Below are positions 17,391 to 25,346 of a DNA stretch of 46,545 bases, one piece after another (position 1 is the first letter of the stretch; each line of letters starts with the position of its first letter). Location: positions 1 through 46,545 of the forward strand of contig JAFZQU010000008.1 of assembly GCA_017620255.1 (NCBI GenBank). Reading direction: 5' to 3'. The notes below the pieces were generated by a model. That model was not told where the DNA came from, ran no database searches, and saw nothing but the letters and a program-made list of their open reading frames with translations. The stretch is from Lachnospiraceae bacterium. Lineage in GTDB: Bacteria > Bacillota > Clostridia > Lachnospirales > Lachnospiraceae. The position numbers were made by a program, and so were the translations under genes.

Positions 17391-18433
17391 ATACAGCTAT
17401 CAACAAACTGCTTTCACCGGTCCTTCTGGCAGGCGGGGCGGCACTTGTGATCATTTCGCTGATCATGGACATCAGTGGAAGCACATCGTCGTTTAGAGGC
17501 CCCATGCTGGTTCTCGGGATCGTGTTCTTTTTCGTCGGACTCTATCTGGTCCCGACGCAGAAGCACCACCGGAAGATCGTGCATATCATCTTCCTGTTCC
17601 CGCTTCTGTTCACGTTTGCCGTAACGGTGATCATTCCGCTGGTCCTCGGTATCTGCTATTCCTTTACGGACTGGACCGGCATCCGTTTCACACAGGTGGT
17701 CGGATTGCAGAATTATCTGACGATGTTTAAGGACCCGGCTTTTATCTGGTCCATTCTGATCACGTTCATCTTTGTGGCCCTGAACATGGTCATGATCAAT
17801 CTGGTAGGGTTCCTGCTGGCGCTGCTCTGCACGTCGGGACTCAAAGGCGGCGGATTCTTCCGTGCCTCCTACTTCCTGCCGAACCTGATCGGCGGTATCG
17901 TACTCGGCTACATCTGGCAGTTCGTGTTCAATAACGTACTCATCGGGATGACGAATAACATCTCATGGCTGGCAAAATCCAAGACCGCCCTGTTTGCGAT
18001 CGTTATCGTATACATCTGGCAGTACGCGGGCTACATCATGCTGATCTATATCACGGGTCTGACGCAGATCCCGGGCGATGTGCTCGAAGCTGCAAGGATC
18101 GACGGGGCGAGCCCGGTACAGACGCTGTTCAGGATCAAGATCCCGATGATCGCTTCCACGATCACGATCTGTACATTCCTGACTTTGACGAGTGCGTTCA
18201 AACAGTTTGATGTCAATATGGCCCTGACCAACGGCGCGGGCTCGGTTGCAAGCTTCATGGGCAACTACTTATCCAACGGTACGCAGATGCTCGCACTCAA
18301 TATCTATAACACGGCGATCTCGAAAAACAATTACGCACTCGGGCAGGCCAAGGCTGTATTCTTCTTCATCATCCTGGCCGTTGTATCACTGATCCAGGTG
18401 CGCATATCCAATAAGAAGGAGGTGGAACTGTAA
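17387..18433 (+). CDS. Sugar ABC transporter permease, MalF/UgpA type
   Basis: A 348-residue membrane protein with about eight hydrophobic segments. The EAA loop that contacts the ATPase is EAARIDGASPVQTLFRIKIP (about residues 236-255). It is longer than the usual 290 residues because two extra membrane segments (residues 11-58) precede the common LFPLLFTFAVTVIIPLVLG helix. ATGA overlap with pgmB and TAATG overlap with the next permease show a tightly coupled operon. It forms the membrane channel with the following gene. Confidence 0.93.
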   Translation: MNTAINKLLSPVLLAGGAALVIISLIMDISGSTSSFRGPMLVLGIVFFFVGLYLVPTQKHHRKIVHIIFLFPLLFTFAVTVIIPLVLGICYSFTDWTGIRFTQVVGLQNYLTMFKDPAFIWSILITFIFVALNMVMINLVGFLLALLCTSGLKGGGFFRASYFLPNLIGGIVLGYIWQFVFNNVLIGMTNNISWLAKSKTALFAIVIVYIWQYAGYIMLIYITGLTQIPGDVLEAARIDGASPVQTLFRIKIPMIASTITICTFLTLTSAFKQFDVNMALTNGAGSVASFMGNYLSNGTQMLALNIYNTAISKNNYALGQAKAVFFFIILAVVSLIQVRISNKKEVEL

Positions 18434-19320
18434 TGGGTGAAGGACGTCAGGTCGGAAAAGGCACAAAGATCCGTGCAATGATCTGCACGGTTGTCGGCAC
18501 GATCGTTGCCGCATACGTTCTGTTTCCGTTTTATCTTGTTCTGCTGAATGCGTTCAAAAACCAGTCCTCGATCGTTGCCAACCCGATCGGTTTTGCCGGA
18601 ACTTCTTTTTCACAGCTTAAGACAAATCTGGTCTCGGTCGTGAACAACACGAACTTTAATTTCTGGTATGCGTTCGGAACATCGGCTGTCATTACGGTGA
18701 TCTCCCTGTTCCTGCTGGCACTCTTAGGCTCCATGGCCGCATGGGTCATCACACGCAACAACAAAAAGAAATGGGCAGTGGCGATCTATCTGGTGTTCAT
18801 CGCTTCCATGATCATTCCGTTCCAGGTGGTCATGCTCCCGCTGATCAGCACCTTCCGTGATGTCGGCAAGTTTGTCGGGATCAACATGCTGCAGTCCATT
18901 CCGGGTATCGTTTTCGCTTACTGCGGTTTCGGCGGTGCCATGACCGTGTTCATCCTGGCCGGCTTTATCAAAGGCGTGCCCTACGACCTTGAAGAGGCCG
19001 CCGCGATCGACGGCTGCTCCCCGGAAGGAACTTTCTTCCGCATCATCTTCCCGCTGCTTAAGCCCGTCATCACAACGGTCACCATCTTAAACGGCATGTG
19101 GATCTGGAACGATTATCTTCTTCCTTCCCTCATGCTCGGGCAGAACGGCAAGGTCAAGACCCTTCCCGTTGCAGTGCAGGCCTTCGTCGGTTCCTACGTC
19201 AAGCAGTGGGACCTGATCCTCACGGCCGCCCTGCTCGCGATCCTGCCCATGATCGTTCTTTTCCTGATCGCCCAGAAGCAGATCATGAACGGAATGATCG
19301 AAGGTGCGGTGAAGGGGTGA
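18433..19320 (+). CDS. Sugar ABC transporter permease, MalG/AraQ type
   Basis: A 295-residue membrane protein with six hydrophobic segments and the EAA loop EEAAAIDGCSPEGTFFRIIF (about residues 190-209), the second subunit of carbohydrate uptake ABC transporters. It overlaps the previous gene by one base and is the last gene of the operon, which has no ATP-binding subunit. The energising ATPase must be encoded elsewhere, as with the shared MsmK-type ATPases of other Firmicutes. Confidence 0.93.
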   Translation: MGEGRQVGKGTKIRAMICTVVGTIVAAYVLFPFYLVLLNAFKNQSSIVANPIGFAGTSFSQLKTNLVSVVNNTNFNFWYAFGTSAVITVISLFLLALLGSMAAWVITRNNKKKWAVAIYLVFIASMIIPFQVVMLPLISTFRDVGKFVGINMLQSIPGIVFAYCGFGGAMTVFILAGFIKGVPYDLEEAAAIDGCSPEGTFFRIIFPLLKPVITTVTILNGMWIWNDYLLPSLMLGQNGKVKTLPVAVQAFVGSYVKQWDLILTAALLAILPMIVLFLIAQKQIMNGMIEGAVKG

Positions 19321-19325
19321 GATGC

Positions 19326-19372
19326 GTGGCAAGATGCGAGGCAAAAATAGTGGCAAGATGAGTGGCAAGATG
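19326..19372 (+). repeat. Three copies of GTGGCAAGATG after the operon
   Basis: Exact copies of GTGGCAAGATG lie at 19326-19336, 19350-19360 and 19362-19372, between the last permease stop codon and the operon terminator. Two are followed by CGAGGC. No gene is seen here. Confidence 0.7.
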
Positions 19373-19400
19373 CGAGGCGCTTTCATAGAATAGTCCGATC

Positions 19401-19430
19401 GGGCCGGGTTTTCCCGGCCCGCTTTCTTTT
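19401..19430 (+). terminator. Terminator of the alpha-glucoside operon
   Basis: GGGCCGGG (19401-19408) and CCCGGCCC (19413-19420) form a perfect stem with a TTTT loop, followed by GCTTTCTTTT. Confidence 0.93.
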
Positions 19431-19495
19431 GGCGGAAGAAATCGTTGGATTTTTAGCTTTGAAAGGCCTTGATCATCTCCCGGAAACACGAAAAA

Positions 19496-19869
19496 TGCAT
19501 CCTGAAAAGCGAAAGTGCGGTAGCAGGGTGCAATTTTTTGTCATGAAAGGAGCCAATCACCTTCCGGAAATGCGAAAACTGCATCCTGCGAGGCGAAAGT
19601 GCGGTAGCAGGGTGAATTCTCTTCACCCTGAAAGGCAGAAATCACTGTCCGGGTGCACGAAAACTGCATCCTGCGAGGCGAAAACATGGTAGCAGGGTGA
19701 ATTTTCAAGCCTTGGAAGGGAGAAATCACTGAGCGGGAGTACGAAAACTGCATCCTGCGAGGCGAAAACACGGTGGCGGGGTGCAATTTCAAGCCATGGA
19801 AGGGAGAAATCACTGTCCGGGTGCACGAAAACTGCATCCTGCGACACGAAAGTGCGGTAGCAGGGTGAA
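19496..19869. repeat. Family A inverted-repeat array, five elements (A1)
   Basis: Five 37-nt elements start at 19496, 19580, 19665, 19749 and 19833. Each is TGCATCCTG, exactly 19 nt, then CAGGGTGMA (one copy CGGGGTGCA); arms pair with one G-T. The interior consensus is close to CGAGGCGAAAGTGCGGTAG. Starts are 84-85 bp apart (eight helical turns), and the 47-48 nt spacers resemble one another, ending in CACGAAAAC. A weaker element (TTCACCCTG at 19622) lies midway, 42 bp on. Open frames that cross the array on the minus strand merely translate the repeats. Confidence 0.85.
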
Positions 19870-19882
19870 TTTTTGCTTCTTC

Positions 19883-20207
19883 TTACCTACTAAAATGGCT
19901 CGATCAAGCTGCCGGTAGGCAGGCCGAAATTTTCCTTCGGAACAAATGCATACCAAAACGCGCCGGAGCGTACCCTGGTAGGCATTTTTTCATTCTGAAA
20001 ACGGATCCGCGACTCGGTTTCTAAGAAATCCGGTCTTTTTCTACCTACCAACGAAGAAGAATTGTCGGTGCGGTAGGTATTATGGATTTTTCGGTTCGCA
20101 TTCGATACCTACGGGCGGAGTTGTTTTTCCTCTGTGGTAGGTATGCGCGCGATTTGCTTCCTTGACGATACCTACCGGTCACGTGATCCTGCGCATCCGG
20201 CAGGTAG
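19883..20207. repeat. Family B inverted-repeat array, five elements
   Basis: Elements of 40 nt start at 19883, 19946, 20041, 20105 and 20168. Left arms resemble ATACCTACC and right arms GGTAGGTAT, always separated by exactly 22 nt of unrelated sequence; the left arm of the second and right arm of the fifth match the consensus at 7 of 9 positions. Starts are 63, 95, 64 and 63 bp apart. The array directly follows array A1 in an 850-bp gap with no gene. Confidence 0.8.
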
Positions 20208-20280
20208 ACGAAAGCGGATTTGAAGTGTATATTGTATGAGTGGTCTAAGCGGCCATAAGAAACATGAGAGGAGTACACAC

Positions 20281-20970
20281 ATGAAAACACAAAGCAGAAA
20301 TGAATTGAAAAAGCGCATCGCCCTTTTGTGCGTAACGGCGCTGTCCGGCACATTGCTTGCAGGCTGTGGTGCTTCGAATGTTCAGGAGGCTCCGGCAATA
20401 TCCATCGACCAGACAGAGGAAGCCGGTGCGCAGGAGGCAGGCGTAGAACCGGAAGCATCCACCGGTGCGCAGGAAGAAGAACCGCAGGTCGGGATGGCCA
20501 ATCCCTGGGTGGAGATCACGGAAGACGAGGCAAAAGCGGAATGCACGCGGCTGTTTAAGGCACCGGATGGCGCAACGGATCCGGTGTGGCGTAAATGTGA
20601 TTCGCTCGGGGATCCGGAAAACTTCGTGGGACCGCTTGTGCAGCTGAATTTCACGCTGGATGGAATGGACTTTACCGCAAGGGCGCAGCAGGGAGCTTCC
20701 GAAGAAGATGACATCTCCGGGATCTACGCCGAATGGGCAGCAGGGCCGGATGATGTGACCCTGGCAAACTGGGGTGAAGGACATATGAGCGGCAAGACTT
20801 ACCGCGCGATCGACGAAACGGAATACACGGATCTCATCACATGGTATGACATAGAGATCGGGATCAAGTATTCGCTCTCCGTATCGGCACCGGATCTCGA
20901 TGGATTCGATATCCAGGCAATCGCCGAGCAAATGTATGATCCCGATAATGAGCCCTACACCGGGCCCTGA
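20281..20970 (+). CDS. Secreted lipoprotein, unknown function
   Basis: A 229-residue protein with a lipoprotein signal ending in lipobox LLAGC (Cys at residue 24) and an acidic, Ala/Glu-rich linker. The mature part begins at NPWVEITEDEAKAECTRLFK and has no domain I can name; it lacks the Asp-rich D-x-DGD pattern of the other lipoproteins. The start at 20281 has GAGAGGAG about 9 nt upstream and gives the signal peptide; the earlier in-frame ATG at 20236 does not. It runs convergently to the large CAP protein gene with only 18 bp between the stop codons. Confidence 0.75.
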   Translation: MKTQSRNELKKRIALLCVTALSGTLLAGCGASNVQEAPAISIDQTEEAGAQEAGVEPEASTGAQEEEPQVGMANPWVEITEDEAKAECTRLFKAPDGATDPVWRKCDSLGDPENFVGPLVQLNFTLDGMDFTARAQQGASEEDDISGIYAEWAAGPDDVTLANWGEGHMSGKTYRAIDETEYTDLITWYDIEIGIKYSLSVSAPDLDGFDIQAIAEQMYDPDNEPYTGP

Positions 20971-20988
20971 TCTCAATTCACACAAACC

Positions 20989-23900
20989 CTAGTGAAACAG
21001 CAGCTTCAACAGCGAAAGGATCCTGCCCCCGATGCGGAAGGTGACTTTCGCTGTTCCTGCATAATCGCCAAGGCCGCGGATCATGACGGAGGCATTGCCC
21101 ATGTTGACATTGCTTACGTAGGTGCCTTCGATGATCTCGTAGTCGGTCCCGTACGTGAGCGGAACCGCATTCCTTCCGGCGCCGGCCGTAACGATGGAAA
21201 CCGTTTCACCGTTTTTCACTGCGTAAAAATCACTCTCCGAAAGGTATACCGCCTCCCCTGTATATTCCTTCAGAATGGAACCGACCTTAACACTGCTGAG
21301 AGGTGTTTTGCCGATCAGATAATTGGAAAGCCGCGCTGCGCCGCCATCGTAAACGCCAAGGCCACGGATCTTCACTTCGATCACGGTGCCGGGCGTATTC
21401 ACAACACTCTTTTTATCCAGCATCTGCGAGGTTTTGTCCGGGTAATAAGCTTTGTAGGAAACGACCGCATAGTCCTTTCCTTCCTTGAGCGTCTTGCCGT
21501 TCGTATCGTATAAAACAGGCTTGGAAATGTAAGCGCCGGCTTTGGCCGAAGCGGTCTTGTCCGGGATCACGATCTTGACGTTATTCAGGGAAGAAGGCAG
21601 TATCTTAAATTCCTTTGTGATGCTGCCCTTGAAATCTCCTTTGCCGGTGATCGTGAAAGACGGGTTTTTCTTTACGGATGCAGTGGTCACAACTGTATTT
21701 GCCGCATATTTTACGGCAAGATCGCTTCCTTCATACATTCTCCGTCCATTCCAAAATGCTTTCACGGAAGGCGTTGTGCCGCCTGCCGTGTAAACTGCTT
21801 CAACCGTATTCGCATCATTCTTCAGGGCCGCAGTCGATTCAAATGCGGTCTCATTCACGCGATAGCTCATGAGCAGATCCGTAGAAATATCCACCGGAAG
21901 GATCTTAAAAGTCTTCTTTATACTTCCCGTGTATCCGCCGGCTCCCGTGATGGTCACGGCTGCCGTGCCGGCGTGGAAGTTATTGCTGTAGTTGACGGTA
22001 TAGTCCGTGCCACTCGTCAAAGGCGCGCTCTCCGGGGTCAGCCTTACGCTGAAATTCTGCGTTATGGCAGATCCGCTGAAATTCCTGTCCTGAATGCCGT
22101 CCACGAGCGCCTTGTTCAGCGCCGTACCCGTGATCTTAAACGTGACGCTCTTGCGGCCGCGGCTCTTGCCGTCGACCCCGCTGATCGTGACCGTAGCCGT
22201 GCCGACTTCTTTGTTGGCGGCGTAGGAAACAGCATAGTCCGTCCCGGGCGTCAGCGTTTCCGTTATGCCGTTCCGCTTCGCCGTGACTTTTAGCTGCTCC
22301 GAAGTAAGCGTGATCTCACTTCCCGTATAAGGTATGTTTGCGATCTTTGCGACCGTCGCCCGGCTCAGATCGACCAGCGTACTGTCATCGTAAATACGGA
22401 TCCGCGAGATCTTGGTGCCGGTATAATTGCCGGTACCTGTCAAAACGGCCTTGTAATCACCGGCCAGCCTGTAGGCACCGTCCACCGTATCCGGGAACGT
22501 GCAGGTAAAATCACGCCCCGATACAAGTTTGGTCTTTCCATCCATCACAGCCGGAATGCTCTGATGCAGCTTGTCATCTACCGCAAACCATTGGTCCGGC
22601 GCGTCCACGTCCGCAAGATCCACGGGAGCGATCGTGAAGAACAGGTTTGCCGTTCCGTTGTATTTCCCTTTTCCGGTCACCGTGACAAGCGGTGCCAGGG
22701 AAGCGTCAAATGCAGGATCTTCTTCTGTGTAGGTGTAAGCTTTCACATTGTTTTTGAAGGTGAGCGTATAGTCCGTTTTCTCTTTCAGCGGTACGCCGCC
22801 TGCAAAAACGCGGATCTCCGGTTTCACAGCCTTGCCCGTGAATACCGGTTCGGAAGTGGTCTCTGCGGAAAAATCAACCGCCGTGTCCGCCTTTGCCCGG
22901 TAATAAGCGTATATATCGAACTGATTGGTCGCGATGGTACTCTGCGTGACTTTATCACCCTTACCGTCAGGGAGCGTGTACCAGCCGACGAAAGAGAGTC
23001 CGCCGGGGACGTCAGGCGTATACAGATGGGTACCAAACGGCTCGCCATATGTAGCAGAGATATCGCTACCCACATCTGATCCGTTCATGATCTTATGGTG
23101 CAGTTTGGCTGTTGAGAAAATACGAACGGGGATCTCTTTTGTGATCCCGTCGGCCGTGAGCGTAACGCTTGTTGTGCCTGGGACTTTTGCCGTGAGCGCG
23201 ATGCGGCCGTCTTCATCTGTAGCCGAAAGCATAGCCGCATTGTTGCTTTTTACGGTAAGCGATTCGATCCTGGCATCTGCCGGGATCAGCGTATATCCGA
23301 TCTCTGCCGTCTGGTTCAGGAACAGGCGGACCTCTGTCTCGGAAAGGGTTATATCAGACAGTTTGTTAAAGACAGTCACCTTGCAGGTCGCGCTCAGTTT
23401 GTCTGCTTTGGCTGTGATCGTGGCTGTGCCTTTGGCGTTCGCCGTGATCTTTCCTTCCTGATCTACGGAAGCGATGTTTGCGTTGCTGCTGCTCCAGATG
23501 ATCTCCGGACGCACGGTCGCATCCAGAGGCTCAAACGAAGGATGCAGGGCCAGCTCTTTGCCAACGATCATCTCGGCAGTGGTCCGGTCGAGTCTGATGG
23601 CCGTGACGGGAATGGATTTTGTGATCTGATCGACTTTGAAGCCGTATCCGCCGCCGGTCACGGAGATGAGACGGATCTGGACCGTCCTGCCGCTTACGGT
23701 CAAGGTCTTGCCGGAAAGCTGGTCAGAGGTGTATTCGCCGATCATTTTGCTTTTGCCGTCATAGACGCGGATCTTGTCGGAACCGCTTAACATCGTGTCA
23801 GTGGAAAAAGCAATGTCAATGCCCTGCGCATTTTCAGGGCATGTGTAGACCCAGCTCAGATCCTTCCCGGCTTCGTACGGATGTGCGGACTGCAGGTCTT

Positions 23901-25245
23901 CCACGGATGTGACCACGTTGGTAAAATCAGGCGCGCTCGCAGCAGCCGCCGCGGTTTCAAAAACGACCGGATAGCGGATGGAAGTCGCATTGCCGCTACT
24001 GTCTTTGATACCGGTGATCGTAACGAGGTAAACGCCTCTGTAAGAGCCTGCGTTTGACGGGCGGAAGATGATACAGTTACTGATCCCGTATGACTGATTA
24101 TCAACATGAAAATATCCGGCATTTGAACCGGAATAGAGATTCCATACCTTCCCGCTCGTCAGGCTTTCCAGGGTAACCTTCACAGCTGCCGCGGACGGAC
24201 TCTGGTACATGTTGGGGTTCAGGGTAACAGACCAGGGGATACTGGCCGTGAAGCGGTTCGAAAGGTTGTTGCCGGAAGCAGGCCATGCGATAAAATCATA
24301 ATCATTGAGGGTTTCATCTTGGGCGGTATTCAGCCCGAACACCTTTACATCCGTGTAACTTTGGCCGGCACTGTCCGTGGCGGAGCCGACACCGAACGTG
24401 GTCTTCCAAGGATGCAAAAGCCATCGTCTGTGCCCTAAGCAGGAGAGGTTGTTGCCGCTCTCATCCGCCATCTGACCGGTGATGGCAAGACCCAGGATCG
24501 TGCTTTCTTCGTATCCCCAGCAGTAGGAAATGTTGCTGGTGCGTGTGGCCTCACGTCCTCTTTCATAATCTACATCAGAGATATAGGCCGGCCTGTTGGG
24601 GTAGTGGCTGAAATGCTGCGCCATTGCCATGACCAGCGCCCCGTAGGCAGCGTCTGTGTTGGCATCACTGCCCAGTGTGATATTGCCAAGACCGGCATTG
24701 GTCCTATAGTAATTGATCAGCCGCGTCATATATGCATAGGCGTTGTCAGTCAGTTTGCCCGGTCTGTAGTTCTGGCCAAGGACCGGTGAGACACTGAATC
24801 TTGAAGAATAGCTGCCGATCGCCGCGTTCAGTGCTGCCAGTTCCTTCATGGAAAGCTTCGCGATGGAATCCCTTCCGGACCGGGTGCTGCTGACCGGAAC
24901 ATCCCCGTAAAGTTCCGGATCGAAAAATGTGTCCTCAACCGGCTCTTCTCCTGTCAGATAGGCATTGTCTCCGTCTTCACAAAGTGCCGGATCACCGTAT
25001 TCATAGAAGGGGTCGCCGTCGTACGTGTAACTGTATTCATCGTCATAGTTATATTCATTATCGTAGCCGTCAGCTCTATCGGAGCTGTCATGCAGATCCG
25101 CATCGGCAGCAGGCTCTTCCGGCTCCTCGTAAGATACGAAAGATGCATCGGCGGCTTCCTCCGCATAGACCGGAAGCATTCCGCCAAAGACGCTTGTTGC
25201 GAAAACGGCAGTGATGAGTGCGATACTGACGATCCGTTTCTTCAT
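20989..25245 (-). CDS. Large secreted CAP/CUB/Big repeat protein
   Basis: A 1418-residue exported protein. It has a Sec signal peptide (residues 1-29, ending MLPVYA), then a Tyr/Asp/Glu-rich low-complexity stretch to about 115. Residues about 165-320 are a CAP/SCP domain (AYMTRLINYYRTNAGL, AMAQHFSHYP, CLGHRRWLLHP). About 445-540 resembles a CUB domain (WVYTCPENAQGIDIAF, IRVYDG, SVTGGGYGFKV). Two Big-2-like immunoglobulin domains follow (ITWSSSN-type IIWSSSNANIASVD), then an InlB/Listeria-Bacteroides-type repeat (FVGWYTLPDGKGDKV), then about five 100-residue beta repeats containing VTGKGKYNGT-like motifs. There is no LPXTG or membrane anchor at the C-terminus. Strong AGAAGGAGAA precedes the start. 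It is probably a surface or matrix adhesin. Confidence 0.85.
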   Translation of the reverse strand: MKKRIVSIALITAVFATSVFGGMLPVYAEEAADASFVSYEEPEEPAADADLHDSSDRADGYDNEYNYDDEYSYTYDGDPFYEYGDPALCEDGDNAYLTGEEPVEDTFFDPELYGDVPVSSTRSGRDSIAKLSMKELAALNAAIGSYSSRFSVSPVLGQNYRPGKLTDNAYAYMTRLINYYRTNAGLGNITLGSDANTDAAYGALVMAMAQHFSHYPNRPAYISDVDYERGREATRTSNISYCWGYEESTILGLAITGQMADESGNNLSCLGHRRWLLHPWKTTFGVGSATDSAGQSYTDVKVFGLNTAQDETLNDYDFIAWPASGNNLSNRFTASIPWSVTLNPNMYQSPSAAAVKVTLESLTSGKVWNLYSGSNAGYFHVDNQSYGISNCIIFRPSNAGSYRGVYLVTITGIKDSSGNATSIRYPVVFETAAAAASAPDFTNVVTSVEDLQSAHPYEAGKDLSWVYTCPENAQGIDIAFSTDTMLSGSDKIRVYDGKSKMIGEYTSDQLSGKTLTVSGRTVQIRLISVTGGGYGFKVDQITKSIPVTAIRLDRTTAEMIVGKELALHPSFEPLDATVRPEIIWSSSNANIASVDQEGKITANAKGTATITAKADKLSATCKVTVFNKLSDITLSETEVRLFLNQTAEIGYTLIPADARIESLTVKSNNAAMLSATDEDGRIALTAKVPGTTSVTLTADGITKEIPVRIFSTAKLHHKIMNGSDVGSDISATYGEPFGTHLYTPDVPGGLSFVGWYTLPDGKGDKVTQSTIATNQFDIYAYYRAKADTAVDFSAETTSEPVFTGKAVKPEIRVFAGGVPLKEKTDYTLTFKNNVKAYTYTEEDPAFDASLAPLVTVTGKGKYNGTANLFFTIAPVDLADVDAPDQWFAVDDKLHQSIPAVMDGKTKLVSGRDFTCTFPDTVDGAYRLAGDYKAVLTGTGNYTGTKISRIRIYDDSTLVDLSRATVAKIANIPYTGSEITLTSEQLKVTAKRNGITETLTPGTDYAVSYAANKEVGTATVTISGVDGKSRGRKSVTFKITGTALNKALVDGIQDRNFSGSAITQNFSVRLTPESAPLTSGTDYTVNYSNNFHAGTAAVTITGAGGYTGSIKKTFKILPVDISTDLLMSYRVNETAFESTAALKNDANTVEAVYTAGGTTPSVKAFWNGRRMYEGSDLAVKYAANTVVTTASVKKNPSFTITGKGDFKGSITKEFKILPSSLNNVKIVIPDKTASAKAGAYISKPVLYDTNGKTLKEGKDYAVVSYKAYYPDKTSQMLDKKSVVNTPGTVIEVKIRGLGVYDGGAARLSNYLIGKTPLSSVKVGSILKEYTGEAVYLSESDFYAVKNGETVSIVTAGAGRNAVPLTYGTDYEIIEGTYVSNVNMGNASVMIRGLGDYAGTAKVTFRIGGRILSLLKLLFH

Positions 25246-25312
25246 ATCTGGTTCTCCTTCTGCATATTATTAAGATATTTTACCACAAAGCGGGCAAAGG
25301 GGGCAAAATGGG

Positions 25313-25346
25313 TGTGACATGCGCGTTTATGTGATATACTGTCGAT
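25313..25346 (+). promoter_or_regulatory. Promoter placing the start codon at the predicted transcript start
   Basis: TATACT (25335-25340) ends 6 nt before the ATG at 25347, with a TGTGAC/GTGACA -35-like hexamer at 25313-25319. No Shine-Dalgarno sequence exists between them, so the mRNA is probably leaderless. Confidence 0.5.

Noticed and set aside
19541-19847. Open frames on both strands across arrays A1 and A2 (for example 31642-31911 and 31908-32246)
   Set aside because: They only translate the repeats, have no ribosome binding site and no recognisable protein features.
19496-19869. CRISPR array with 37-nt repeats and 47-nt spacers
   Set aside because: The spacers are clearly similar to each other, so this is an 84-bp tandem repeat of palindromic elements.
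20992-25317. Many plus-strand frames opposite the large CAP/Big protein
   Set aside because: They are shadows of the 1418-residue minus-strand gene, which has a signal peptide, domains and a strong ribosome binding site.
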